From Chamaea fasciata (lineage: Eukaryota; Chordata; Aves; Passeriformes; Sylviidae): a stretch of DNA of 64,000 bases. The position numbers and the translations under genes were made by a program. The stretch is taken from assembly GCA_029207755.1 (NCBI GenBank), contig JARCOQ010000003.1:85765994-85829993 (forward strand). Reading direction: 5' to 3'. Under the pieces are notes generated by a model. That model was not told where the DNA came from. It saw only the letters and a program-made list of their open reading frames with translations, and made no database searches. Shown piece by piece: positions 39,926 through 53,332 of the stretch (its first letter is position 1; every line of letters starts with the position of its first letter).

Positions 39926-42900
39926 CAGTTTAATATTTTTTGTGTTGCCAAGAAGAAACTGCATTATCTCTGTGGAGTGATTTATTAATCACTTTATTCA
40001 TAAATCTGAAGATGTAACAGATCCGGTGATACTTGTGGAAATACAGTGCACTTAGGCATTTTCACAAGAACTGTTTATACATGCACAAAAATTATTGAGA
40101 AGGGAGAAGAAAAAGCCTGAAGCTCTCTCCCTTGTTAAAGATAAACAAGTGAGTCTGCTAAAACTGAAGCTGCATTTTTCAGCTTCCTTTTTGTCCTTGC
40201 TTTATATAATGAACACCATTTGGATGATGATCCAAATTCACCATCTTTCCCTTTCTCCCTCCCATCCCATCTCTCAATTTTTGCACCATCCTATGTGTCT
40301 GAGGTTTAGCTGTCTGCAAACAAGAGTGAACAAGTTTGTCTTAACAAGAAAATCACTTTCTGAGAAAGTGGTTAACTAGCAGTGGGAACAATTCAGCTTA
40401 CTCTTCTGCCCTTCCCTAAGAAAAATGCAGAAGTTAAAGAAAGGACAGAGATCTACAGTTGGTAGTGTATGCAGACATTTTCTTTATTATCTGTTCATAG
40501 ACATCTAATGCTTTGGCAGTCTTCCAAATATGCATATATAATACAGGGAACCACTTTTCTTGTAAAAAAGAGGCATTTGCTGGCACAAGTTTCAGACTCA
40601 GTTGAAAAAATCAGCAAGTAAAGCTCAGCCCCATCCCCACGATCGCATATAAAGTGGTGTTTGTTAAGCTGGCAGAGCTGAAAGGAAGAACTGAAACTTT
40701 CTCTCTCCTTCCCCTTGGCTTTGCTTACATCAGAATGCCCTTATTAGACTTCGTTTTCATCCTTCATGTATTCTTTTCTGAATTATGAGCTTTTTCATTT
40801 TAATGATATTAGTTTGCCTCATTTTGTACCTGAAAAAAAAAATATAAAAACTAATGCTTCACTCGAATTTCCCAGATTTGACTGGACTGATGGTTTAGTG
40901 AGTAATAATCAAAAGTTACTGCTTATTAGAAGGCAGTTCAATTGTGAACTCTGACTGGGGTCTCAGGCCCCAGGAAGCAGGTTTTCACAAATCATATGCA
41001 AATCCTTTGCAAGTGGTACTTGTTAGCCTCTTTCAGTTGAGAGGGTGAATGGGTATGGAGATCATCGGGCTGAGGTAACACAGTCCCATGCAAAGTTCAT
41101 ACATTTATAAATATCAGACAGCTGGTGACCCAAAAATAGTCTTCCAGCCTGCCATATATCTTCCCTGATATCAAGCTAAACAAAACACAAGGCTTGTAGA
41201 TCCATAAGTAACATGGATTATTAGTGACTTTTTAATCAGGTTTTCTGTTGCTTCTTTGCATCAATTATTCTTAATTCAAATTACTCCCTAATTTAATATA
41301 AATAACATCATCTATCCCTGGAGTCCTCCAAATATGATAATTGTCTTTGAGAAAAGTACCTTAGGCAAAGAGTGGTTCCAGGTACCAAAGGTGACAAATG
41401 TGGTGGTCAGCTGCATAAACATATGCATAAACTGAATATAAGTTTAATTAAGGCTTGCTTTTAAAATAGAACTGGCACCAAAACTACATTGGACAATCAC
41501 ATTAGTTCCACTCTCTGTTACCTTGGCCATGGTGAAGAGCAGCCTATGGATAGCACCCTGTTGCAAACAGCAGTTTCTGCCTGGACTGCTATATCAGTCC
41601 TTCCTCATGTTGCCTGCTCTTCTCCAGTCTGGACTAAAATTAATACACAGCCTCATACAGGGCTAACAAAGGGAAGGCCCTGACTTATGTGTTAGGCCAC
41701 TGAAATATAACCAGCTGGGATAATGAGGAAGCCTCAGCCAGGAGAGCTGGTTTATGAGCACAGGGGTTGCCTGGTAACAGCATCTGTCAGGTGCCTGTTA
41801 TCATTTGATGAAAGCTGATCGGGGAGTCGTGCTGAAGGAGATTGGATCACTAGAAAAGAACAGTAATTTGCCCTTATGCCTCAGGTTGAGGGATCTGATG
41901 CAGCAAGTGTCTACAGACATAAGAGGCAACTTTTTTTTTTTTTTTTTCCTCAGTGTAGAGGGAGAGATTATCTTTTTATCTCACCTTGCAGGGAAAAGAC
42001 TGAGCTACAGCACTCTGGAGGGCTGTGCAGATCCTCCAAGGGGCTGTCTGCATCCCTCCTGGGCTGCTTGAGGCACTATATTGAAGTACATTCAGTTTTC
42101 TGCTGCTCTGTGTCCTCTTCTGCTTTTTTTCTCAAGCAAAAGCAATCATGGTTTCAAAAACTCTGCACCATACATGAGATGCTCAAATAAATGATAAAGC
42201 ATTACTCAAAAGGCTCTGAGCTTCACTGCAGTTCTAAGGAAAGGATTTAAATGTGTGGGAGATACTAGGCTGAGATTTATACACCTAAAACAGTAGGTTT
42301 CCATATCCAGAGATCCAACTGAGTATTTCAGAATTAAAGGCAATCTTGCTACACAGGAAGCTCCGAGGTGACCAGTGACTAGGTCCCCCAGCAGCTATTT
42401 AACAGATAGGCTGCAGGAACTGCTCAGTCAGTTGCTAACACAAAATCCCATGTTCTAGGCTGGGGGATGCCTCCTAAACTTTGGCAACTGTTCTATCATC
42501 TTGCAATGGCCTCTGCAGGATTTACATTTTTTTACACTATAATTCAGGGGTCCTATAAATAAAGCAAAGGGCAAGACTCAAATAGTGGGCACAGATAAAT
42601 TTAAATTTAGGCAGAATGCTTAAGAAAATTATTAAGAAAAAAAAAAGGAAAACCAAAGGAGGAGACAGAAACAAAGTTTAAATTTCTCAGGAACCTGAAA
42701 TCCTTTGGCATGTAACATTAGCCACTATCTTTTACAAAAAGTTAAAACTATATTGCTCTCTGGAAGTACTACAACTTGGAAATCTATGTATTCTTTAAAA
42801 TTTGTAAAGGTTATGCAAATAGGTGTCCCTATGTCCAGTTAAAGACTTGACTTACCCAACTAAATCAAGACCACAGCTGCTCCATCCTCTTCTTTGGCTG

Positions 42901-44382
42901 TATTTCAAGAGAAAAATAAAACTGATACAGTAACTAAGCCCTGGACAGGTTTTGACAAAAAGGAGTGGACACAGCCCTGACAGGCGAACTCCAGCTGTGA
43001 AAGACAGCCTTGTGTCTCTCTGACTCACTTTGGCTGTTTCCAGCACACATCAGCTTTTCTCCCCATTCCTCCTGCTCTGCTTCTGGTCATGCTGCCAGAC
43101 CTCCTCCCTCACACTAGCCTCGGTTTTCACTAAAGTCCATCATTTGCTAATTCGCTGAATAAAAGGAAAACTGTCATTCTTTTCTTGCTGGTATAATTTT
43201 GTTCTAGAATAGTGAACAAAATTAGCTCCAGAGGAGACTGAAGAGCTGCGGAGCATATGGAAAGTGCATGTCAGGAGTGGAGAAAAGACCAGGAAAATAG
43301 AGAAGTTCCTCTTTTGCCAGAAATGCAAGGTTTTGACTGCCTTACCTCATGTCAAGGAATTTTATTTGAAATACTTTGGCTAACAGGTCAATTCCTCAAG
43401 CTGAGTTTATGCAACTTCTACTTTAAGTTCTCCTTAATCAACACTGATTCCCAATCAAAAGACAGATGCCTAACTTCTAAGCATATCGCTCCTTGCACCA
43501 AAGAACCTTTACTACAGCTTAAAATGAATATCAGAAAGCCCCCAATAAAAATTTCTAGAGATATTCACTCATGGAACTCTGCAGTGTAGTTCAAATTTTG
43601 ATCAAATGAATTTTAGTTTTAGAGATGTCAAAGAAATCACATTAGACTTGGAACTTGAGTTGTTGCACTGAATGGTGATATATTTCATATAAGACAGAAT
43701 GCAACTTGATGACAGGGTTACCAAAAGTCCTTGATGCAGAGGCACTTAAATGAGACAGTCAAGGCTCTGCCAACACCCTTTGCAGTAAGAACCACTCACC
43801 CCCACACAATACTTTCTGTGAATGCCATGACAGAAAATTAACTTCAAAGTTTTCAGCTAGCCAATAACTCTTGTGGCAGCTTAGTTTTTTCCTGAGAATG
43901 TGACTTTGGGAAAGACTTCTACACTAAAAACGGAAGAATTTAAGTTGTGCTTTTTATCCCTGAAAGTATACTTATTCCACCTTATGATGCTCTTCAAAGA
44001 ATTTCAAAGACCCAGTGTGTCACTCTAGCTAATTTGAGGCATATATCTTACTTAAATTTGAGAAAGTATTGATTTGTCTGCTTTCTGTGAGCCAAGGGAG
44101 AGATTAAATTTAATTTGAAATATTCTTCTCATATTATTCTCTCTCTAAAAATCTTTCATTTCAGTGACTGCAATGTGTCTAGTGGGTACTTAGTAAAGTC
44201 TAGAGCAGAAATCTTCCTAAATTTCAATTTTATTAACACAATAGCTTTACTTATTCTGGAATTGGTTTTCAAAGTTATTGAGGCATTTGAAAATGAAGAT
44301 CAACCAAAGTAGGATTGAAAAATGTCCTTGAACATTCTGAATTCCTACACTGCTACTGAGAAATATCTGACAACTGTGTTTA
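39926..44382. other. Unique sequence, no gene seen
   Basis: Includes a TATA-like CATATAAAG near 40646 followed by pyrimidine-rich sequence, a 17-base T run (41931-41947), and a slightly GC-richer patch at 42850-43130. None is supported as a promoter or exon. Confidence 0.45.
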
Positions 44383-44480
44383 TCTGAATCCTTAAGCATC
44401 TGATGCAGGGAAAGGAGTTGAGCTCAGTGATCCTGATGGGTCCCTTCCAACACAGCATATTTTGTGATTCTGTGACTTCT
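44383..44480 (+). mobile_element. CR1 LINE 3' tip
   Basis: It contains 'gagctcagtgatcctgatgggtcccttccaac' followed by 'atattttgtgattctgtgac', the classic CR1 end with its short terminal repeats. Only about 100 bp remain. Confidence 0.88.
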
Positions 44481-45149
44481 TTGTATTTCTGCAAACTAGC
44501 CCTCTGTTTTGGACTTGAAGCACATTTTAACTGTACTTTGCTTCATTTTATTGCTACAAGTTTAGGATCACTTACTCCTATAAATCTACTGATATTAAGT
44601 GGATACAGATGATGAACTGTTCAGTATGATCAGCTGCTTTAACTATTTGTTGCTTCCTGAAGAAAAATATATTTGGAAGTCTTCTTTGGAAGGATGTTTT
44701 CTGTAATGAGGTCAGACTTCCCTTACCCTGAAGACAACCCTACCATATCTCAGGAATACCAACCTAATGGGTTTCAAGAGGCTTCTTAAAGTGCTGTATC
44801 CTTCAGCCATTCCTCAAGACAAGTCTCCATATACATATCTGGGGAAAACGGGCATATACTCTTTTTTTGTGATGAGAGCTCTGGCATGCACTAAAACTGC
44901 CAGCCAAGTTCTGCAGGAGAACCTAAAGGCAGCTTAATCAAGCACCTCCCTTGTTTGTAAAATTGAGATTTGCTCCTTGCCTTTGTTTGCAGTAGCTGTG
45001 TATCCAAAAGATGAGCAAAACAACTACTGCCAACAGAAGTTTGTGCATATGTTTATGTGCTTATCTATTTGTGTACAATGCATCACTTTGTGTGAACTGA
45101 AGCTGAAAGAGCTAAGGCAATAAACAGAGAGAAGAGGCTACTGTATGCA

Positions 45150-45400
45150 CAGTTAGTAAGCTCACATCTGGTATACTGTATGCTACTCTGAAGTCTGATC
45201 TGCTGAAAAATATTGAAAGATCAGTCAGGGTTTAGAGATATGCCACAAAAATGACTTCAAATGAAAATATTGAAGAATGCCACCTAAAAGATTACTCAAT
45301 CATGCTCTATAAAAGGATAAAGTCGAAGTCTCTGTGGTCTTTGAAGGTCATGAGAGAGAAACTTTGCCTAGAAATTAAGTGAATACCTGGAATTGAGGTT
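45150..45400 (+). mobile_element. Old CR1 LINE internal fragment
   Basis: It has 'gctcacatctggtatactgtatgctactctg', equivalent to the CR1 block 'gccacatctggagtactgtgtccagttctg', followed by 'agggtttagagatatgccacaaaaatga', equivalent to 'agggctacaaagatga'. It is diverged and lacks the 3' end. Confidence 0.6.
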
Positions 45401-45483
45401 GTAATTTATCACCCCACCATGTGATGAAGTGGGGTTTTATATCCTGAGGGATTATTAAATTAGTAAATGAAGATGATGTTGTA

Positions 45484-45532
45484 TTTTTTTAGTTTTTTTT
45501 TTGTTTGCTTCATTTTTTTTTTTTTCCCCTCC
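45484..45532. repeat. T-rich tract
   Basis: Several T runs, the longest 13 bases, with a few interruptions, ending in CCCC. Confidence 0.85.
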
Positions 45533-46291
45533 AAAACTTACTCTAGTTAAGTATCTAATTATTAGATTCTGCGGAGGAGCAACAAGTAAATACTATTCCC
45601 TTCACTCTGCAAAAGTTATGCATAATGAATCTGTAGATCACTTCTGAATTTCTATGAAACACTGACAGAACTTCAGTTACAAATTCTCTAATGATTTTTC
45701 AGCATTCTTTTGAACGAGAAATCCATTTGCCCATTTTGAATTCACTAAATCAATTTTTTCTATTCTATGGCAAAAGAATTCTTGTTTCTTTAGTATTTTA
45801 TAACTTTGTCATGTTACAATGACTATAAATATGCTAATTTTAACCAATAATGGAGGGATTTTGATTTCCATATTTTTAAGTCTAAGACAACTAATTTTTC
45901 TATTTTTTCACACAGCTTACTGTCAATAAACCAAAATACATGCAGGTAAAGTTAAACAATGTACATAAAAAAGCTAAAATGTTTTACAGTACAAAGAAAA
46001 GGAATTAGAATAGGAGAAATTTCCCCAAGAAACCTCATCTCATCTGTCTCATTTGCTATCAAATAGAGAAACTTCCTCAAGAATCTTTAGATGTGCAAGA
46101 ATTTTCAGAGAGCTCAGAACTGTCTGAGGCTCTGGTCCAACAAGTTCAGAAAATTTAATGTATGTTCTCTGGTACAAAGAGAATACCTCCACAGGCAGCT
46201 GCAACTTAGGGTCTTCATGAAATACAGTTTTGAATTACCCTTCTAAGGAATATGCTCATCTATTGGTCAAGCCATCATTTTTGGTATCCAC

Positions 46292-46317
46292 AAAAAGAAA
46301 AAAAAAAAAAAAAAAAG
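46292..46317. repeat. Poly-A tract
   Basis: A run of 20 A preceded by a G-interrupted A stretch. No retroposon body is recognisable to its left. Confidence 0.85.
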
Positions 46318-46541
46318 CCTTGACCTTTATTATTTAGGAGATGGAATCCAATGCAGGCATGTGAGAGATGTTCTTATCTGAGTAGACAGAGGAGAGCTGA
46401 AATAATTCTGTGCCATTACAGCATCCTCCTCTGCCTGTTTAGCAACACTGCATCACAAAGCTGTGTGCTATAAAGCCAGCCCCATTTTCTGCTAAGAGAG
46501 GTGGCTGCATTTCAGTGATGCATGAAGTAATTCATCTACAT

Positions 46542-46608
46542 AGCTTATAAAGCACTTAGAGGTCCTTTGGGATAAAAAGCACTTAAAAATGTAAGGTATT
46601 AGTATTTC
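46542..46608 (+). mobile_element. Possible L3/CR1-like ancient LINE 3' tip
   Basis: The text 'cttataaagcacttagaggtcctttgggataaaaagcactta' followed by 'tgtaaggtattagtatt' resembles the ancient vertebrate L3-type 3' end, which reads like 'gtaaagcgctttgagatcctt', then 'gaaaggcgctatataa' and '...tattatta'. The resemblance is from memory and was not checked by alignment. Confidence 0.45.
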
Positions 46609-49600
46609 TTATGTGTTTAAGTTGTCAAATCTTCTTACTTTCTTATCACTCAAATCAGCTTTAAAATTCAGTTTTGCAGCGAAACGTACAAATGCTAATT
46701 CACTTCAATTAAAAATCTATTGCCTGCACTTCATTTTTAATGGAGGCAGGTGCCTGGGAGAAATACCCCCTCAAATCTTACTCATGCAATAGGCTATAGA
46801 AGGCCAGCTTTCCCTGGCATTCCTATCCATTTGCAGGAGCAAGCAGTTCTTTTGACTCTCTGTGATCTAAAAATCCTTTTGGTGGGGTCAAAAAATCATT
46901 GGGATTTGTCTACTTTCCTTTTTTGGGATTTGCTACTGGAATGGTAAGGAACATATGCAAGGGTTTGCTACACACATAGTTTCTTTTCCCTGTTCCTCTT
47001 CACTCTCCTCCCACTCTACAAGGTTTCACTAAGCACAGGATGCCACAAATGCCAGATTCTAATCCCTCACCCAAATGTCATTTCAGTAATTCTTACATTG
47101 CTGAAGGAAGCTTGTACAAGATTTTCTAGTTAAGTGCTTTAGTGTGATGGGACTGTGGCTGACATTTACATCAGCACTCACTGTGATTTAAAAGGGGGCA
47201 GAAGTGCTTGGGGTGGGGGGATATTAGCATATATGCCTTCACTGCAGCTGCAGTGATGAAGTTGGAATGAGGTTGGATATGGGTAGAGGTTGGAGCACCA
47301 CAGTGAAGATTATTTTCTACACAATTTTGTATGATTTTGTGAAATATAGTTCACTTTAAATTATTCTGTAAAGTCAGACTGAAAGAAGCTTATTATTATG
47401 CACACACAAAAAAGCCCGAATAAATAAAAATAATAAATTCTTTAATTTATAAATATGTGACATTCAAAAAACTGTGCTTTAGAAAACAAATATTACAGCT
47501 TAATAGCTTTTTTGACTGCTAAAACTGCAAGTCACTGTGCCTTGGAAACCAGCTGTAACAGCACAATCTGAAGAAAAATTTCTCAGATCTAGCCAATAAT
47601 TTGTATGTAAAGCATTCTAAGAATGTTGAACCATTTGGTCAATAATCTGTATTCTTTAATATTTATTTCTCTTTTAATTAATACTGAAGCTTCAGTTGTA
47701 GAAAAGGAATGCCTAATGATGTGCTCTGAGTCTTCTTAATAGAGGACCATCATGGGCATTACCCCAGGATCAAAAAGTGAGCTGGCAACAGAGATTTAGC
47801 TTTAACTCTGAATTTCCTGTGTTTTTCAAGCTCAAACAAGACCTTTAATGTTGCTTTAATGTAGTTTTTGGTGGTATAATTCTTCTTAATTCTGTCCATT
47901 GCAGTCCTTTGATACTTTATGAATTACTTATCTCACATTAATAAGGCTTAACATGGAATATTAACCTCCTATACATTCCTAATTAGTTTTTAATGAATTT
48001 TAGTTTCCTTGTTAGAAAAAGAGCTAGCTAGCTAACTACCACAAATTTAATCTCCATTACTGGAGCATAAGACAACCACCCCTGGGGATGCATGTCCTTG
48101 AGATTTTCACGTTAAACAAGAAGCTTTATAAAAGAGTCAAAGAAGCTTAATATGTGTGTCTTGGCTTACTCCTCAGCTTTGATGGTATAACAAGTCTTGG
48201 ACTATTTATAACTAGTGACACAATACACTATATAAACTTTCAGAGACTTCTATAATATGTTAAGATACTACAAAAAATGCAACAGGCCAAATTTCTAGTC
48301 ACCTAACAGCTGCAGTAGGAGGGGAAGAGAAGGTGAATTAGTGTATTTTCTTTTTATTTAGTTCAATAGCAACAGTCATGATATGATATGTAATGGAAAA
48401 CAGAATTTCCTTTTTCTGACATGATAATCACATTTTTTTCACCCTGAATAGTTTTGGGTTTTTTTTTAATGTGGATGAATTTTACAAAATGCATGTATGA
48501 GCCGTAATTATCTTTTGTATGTAGTACAAAGAAATATGTTTCAAGTAATTATTTTGCAAGGGAGCCACTGGAGTACAAGTAACAAAAGTCTTTTTTTCTG
48601 TTTGTGCAGTGCTTGAAATAAATATAATTGTGGATAAAATTTATTAACTAGTACATTGGGATTAGTAAAATAAAAAAGAACTACGTCTTGTTAGGAACTG
48701 CAGCAGTAGGTCAGGAATGAATTACAGAAGTTTTCACTGGCAGTGTGCAGGATGCTGCTGAAGCATCACTCGGCGCTGGCATCCAGTCAGAGGAGCAGAA
48801 AGCCTCCACGTCCTTTGGCTCTGCTGGGACAGTGCTACAAGGAGGGTGTTCCTCATCCTATTTCTTCCATTTGGGGATTTAATATCCTTCTTTTACCAAA
48901 GCCCTACAATTTTGCATTCAGAATATACTGCAGGAGCTTTGTGTCAGTCCCCATGAATGACCTGAGGGGCTGGAAGAAGGTGTGGCGCTCTGGAGTTGGT
49001 GTAGGAGGTCTGCAGTGGAGAGTTCAGTTTCTCACACACTTGTCTGCTCTGACTTTGCTCTATCAAGCACTCAGGCATCCTTGTGTATATATATCTAAAG
49101 ATATTTTAGAATAGAAAGGCAGCTAAAGAGCTGTAATTGAGTGAACACCTATGTTAAAGTAGGCTGCATTCACATATGTTGGACAAGTAGGCATTTCCTT
49201 TCACTAACACAAATTATATTCATGATTAATTTCTTTTTGTCAGCAGTCAGAAGCAAAAAAAAGAGGTATGACAAGGTCCCAGACAGTGAAAACATATTCA
49301 TGAAAAGATGTACATTATTAAAACATTTTAAATGCAGAAATCCAGTATAAAATGAAACTGAAATAAATTTTAACAGTATTTTTTTTGAATTCTGGAGTCC
49401 TTTTCATAGTGTTTTTCCCACATTTTCAATTGGAGAAAGTTTATAAATGTGTAATGCTCATCATTCACTATGGGGGATAATCACCATGCAAGGAAAAACC
49501 AGAGAGCCAAGTGTTTTAACAGCTGCATTTCCAGACCAAAACCATACATGCTCGAAACTCTGCATATGCCATAGATCTCAGTGGGACCAAGGCCTGGCGC

Positions 49601-51700
49601 TGTGTTTCTGCATCACTACTGAATTTCACTCATTAATCTTTTACTTACAAATAACAATAATAAATACATGGTTATCATGCAGCCATTAATTAGACAGCAC
49701 ATTGCGTGTTTCATGTTGAGACCCATCACTGTGTAGCAGCTGATGGGAAACAGACCAGCTGAAAATGAAAGGCTATCCAAATCCATGAAATGCTAGAGGC
49801 AACTTAATCACTGAGCCTGACACACAAAGTTCAGGCACCATATCCAGATGTGGTTTAGCTGAGTTCACAACCTTATTAACTTAATTCTAAGGGTTAGCAA
49901 GCAATAACTTGTGCAGAGCAAATCATCAATCCTCTCCATTAAAGACTGTCATCAACTCACAACCCATCCACAACTGGCCTCAAATAGCATAAACCTTTCT
50001 TGCTCTTACTTTGTGTGATGGTCCGGGGGAATGGGAGTATCCTCCTCACTACACACAAAAAAAAGCAGCAGCAAAAAGTGCTTCATTTTTCCTAAATCCA
50101 GCATCAGGTGATCAGAGAGTAAGACGCAAGCCAGTGCATTAGAGAGCTGCTGTTGGACAGAACTATTCATTCACATACCTGCCTTCATCAACCCTGCAGT
50201 CTTCTGGAGAGTTAAACCAGCCATACCTATCTACTTCCCAGTTTCAGGGAAACATCACTTTTTCGTCACACAATTCTGAAGATTAATGTAGAACTTGGAC
50301 TATCAGAAGGGTTTAGATGCCCTTCCTTCTGTTATGCAGAAGATGGTTACTGCTCCCTCTCTCCTCTTTTCTCCCACTATATTTCTCTTCACTTGAAGAA
50401 ACCCTTGCTAACATTAAAAAAAAAAAATCACAATCACTCCAGTCAGTAATATTTATTCCATTATTTTTTTAAATACTCAATTTCCTGCCTCAGAATACTC
50501 TTCTGTTAAAGACAAAAGATACAGACCTGCTTAGGCTAAAGGTGGAAGCCAATGAACTTTTTCAAACTCTCCTTTGCTAAGCCTTTTGCTCATCTCAGGT
50601 CTGTGCTGATAGGGACGGACAATATTTTCAATGACAATAACAACATATGTGGCAAAATCTTAACCTCTTCAAAGACACTATTTTTTTCTGTAAAGTAACA
50701 TATACATCAAGGCTAGCTTTAAATACATAAAAATGCAGTGGACTGAGCAGCAGTCAGATCTGTTTTTTTGACAGGAAGAACAGGAACTGCAAAAATTCTT
50801 TTCTGCAGCTACACAGGTAGATGACTATCCCTCATTCCTGTTGCTGATCACTCTCAGGGAATTCCTCCTAGAGCTGGCCACTAGCTTGATCTGTGGATGA
50901 ACACTGTGGGTTTCAGTCACTAGGAATACTGTATATGTATACTCACTTTTGATCTGCAAGCACATCATTCTACAGAGAGACACCAGGTTGATGCACCACT
51001 CAGTTTTATTTAACACCATTGTGTTTACTCAGGACTCTCATGTATAAGCTTTATTACATTTCAAATTATTCTTGGCAGGAATTTTGAGTAGTCTTAAACA
51101 CACTACTTCTGTAGAGCACACAGAAGCTTCTACAAAAGACTATGTTACCTTCTTGCACTGATTTGAAGAGTGAATTCTGATACTTCTGTAATATTTCTTT
51201 CTTTCCTTGACTATCACAATTAAATCGGCCAAAGGCACAAGCCTTCAAGCTATATCACATGCTCATTGTAAAAGACTAACCCAGCACTACACCTATTTAC
51301 AAATTTGGGTACAACAGCATCAACAAAAATGTAAAAATAAAAAATGCTATTTTTAAAACATGGTAGCAATAGCCTTAAGTGTTAAAATTGACACTGCAGC
51401 TTTTTGCAAGTCTTTCAGCAAATATTGATCTTTTAAAAACTTTACAAGCTTTGAAATATGTGACAAAACCTTTCACATTTAGACCAAACTTTCTTCTCTT
51501 GAATACATTTATTACTGAAAAACTTGAGAAAATTGTCTAATAACTGTTATATGAAACAATAAAAAGCAATAGAAACATAAGCGAACACTGCCACATGGAT
51601 ACTTATGCCTTTTAAACATAACAAAACAATTTCCTATGAGATAGAAAGGTTCAGGGTACTGCTACAGGCACTAGGTGTGGACTATCCATCAAAGATAATT
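46609..51700. other. Unique sequence, no recognisable gene
   Basis: No CR1 or LTR piece was recognised in about 5 kb. A GC-richer segment at 48740-49140 carries a 120-codon frame, described separately. AT-rich sequence at 47940-48030 has several TAATTA-like cores. Confidence 0.45.
48752..49114 (+). other. 120-codon open frame in a GC-richer segment
   Basis: The frame runs from ATG 48752 to the stop at 49114, with an in-frame GTG at 48743. The segment is visibly richer in G and C than its neighbours. The translation is Leu/Ser/Arg-rich with no recognised domain. It could be a decayed exon or repeat, or chance. Confidence 0.15.
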
Positions 51701-51839
51701 TTTGAGAACAGACTTAATTAAAAGCTGAAGTATTAATTCTCTGTTTTTTGAAAGACTTCAAAGAGGAAGATGAAAGGAATAAGGAAGGAAAGAAGAAAAA
51801 GTAGAATATATAATGAGGTGTTGGTTTAGGGTAACAAGC

Positions 51840-52690
51840 TTCTCCATCAGAATGAATACGTAGTTGGCTGGTGATAAGCATGTTCAAGGGGAAAGAATAA
51901 AGAGAAAATAGCTTGACATCAATGATTTCCAAGGTGTGTATAGGAATTCCTTCAGTGTCTACTTCTGTTAGTGGAGTCTTAGCTTCAACCTGGCTTCCCA
52001 CCCTGAATTTCTTCCTTGATTTCTCAGCGTCTTCAGGGAATTTTTCTCTCATTGAGATGATTGCTGTTGTTTGCAGATTCTTCTCTCAAAAGCTTCAGGA
52101 TGACAGGAACTATATAATGTTTTGAAAGTTATTCAAATGCATTCTTGACATGACACGGAGTCCTCAGGAGATTATTGAGGTGAAGGTTAGTGATTCAATG
52201 CTAAAATCAGCAACATGGATTCTATCCTTCACACTATCTGAAGATATGATTTTACCTTTTGATAAGTTTGTGGCTTTCTTTTTTTTTTGTTTTTTTTTCC
52301 TCTGGAGCATGTTATGCCTTGACTTTCCCCATTTGGTATTTTTCTCATCTTGATCCGTACAATCCTGTGCTGAGTCCAGCTGCATATTTGTGATTATGGT
52401 CAGATTAGTGTTCTTTGATAAATCTGAATTACCCAAAGTGCCACGCCCATTTTTGTTATGCTCTGTCACAACCACAGACACATAATTTCTGAAACACAAG
52501 TAAGAAAGTTTGTTCTTACTTTGTAAGATTTATAAGAAATGTCATGGCATATCCAAGATCCATAAATACTGATGTTAATCCCAGGGGTGGAATAGATAGG
52601 TGCTTGCTTCCAGCGGTGCTTAATGTACTTCCCTGTTTGCAGTATTCACAGTACTATCACAACATTATTATTTAACAGATTGGAGACAGA
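51840..52690 (-). pseudogene. Coding-like stretch, possibly decayed exons
   Basis: On the minus strand two open frames (52499-52164 and 52052-51714) lie in the same frame, separated by a segment with several stops. In that gap another frame is open across roughly 52112-52042. Above 52500 there is AG after a pyrimidine-rich stretch (just before the first frame), and GTAAG near 52533. The translations have mixed composition, including a Lys-rich block from an A run. I do not recognise a family. Chance is a real alternative in AT-rich DNA. Confidence 0.18.
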
Positions 52691-53257
52691 CTTCACACTG
52701 CTGAATATTCCAGTGATCTGTTTCCAAAAGTGATGAATGGAATGGGATGGTTGGAAAGGCATCTGTGCACAATCCCAGTGTGTACACTGCTCAGTTTTTT
52801 TTGCCAGTTTTGCCAGTAGGCTCCTAAACTTTCACATCTAAAGTGTTTAAGTAAGATCTCAATTCATGTTTATTCATGTGTCATTTGCAAATAGTTTTGG
52901 ATAGCATGGTCTGAAATCATACATTCAAAACAAATCTGAATGCAGAACTTTAGAACTTCTGGACTTTGGTTTGGATTGGTTTATTTTATACAGATAAAAA
53001 ATAAGGAAACACCAGAAATGAAAAAAGCAGAACATGTGCCTAAAGAAAATAGCATGTAGATCTGTTACTAAGGTTAAATAGTTCAGTGATTGAAACCTTA
53101 TAAAGACACTTTGCTTTTGAAAAATCTTCTTACAATAAAAGAGTTCCTGCTCATTTCAGAATTAAAGTGGAGGCCAACAAGATATTAAAAAGGAGAAAGA
53201 GAGGAAAGGAGAGGGACTAGTATGAAAAACACTGAAAATTAATCCATTAAAGTGCAT

Positions 53258-53332
53258 TAAAAAAAAACAACAACAAAACAAACCCTACAAAACCAAAACA
53301 CAGAAAAACAACAACAACAACAATAGCAACAA
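53258..53332. repeat. A/C-rich tract with (CAA)n
   Basis: A run of nine A is followed by CAA and CAAA units, and a cleaner CAA array of about five units toward the right end. Confidence 0.9.

Noticed and set aside
39906..39928. Poly-T followed by CAG, resembling a splice acceptor
   Set aside because: It directly follows a CR1 tail, and no exon-like open frame with a matching donor follows.
40640..40660. CATATAAAG as a TATA box
   Set aside because: TATA-like words are frequent in AT-rich DNA, and there is no downstream exon or CpG island.
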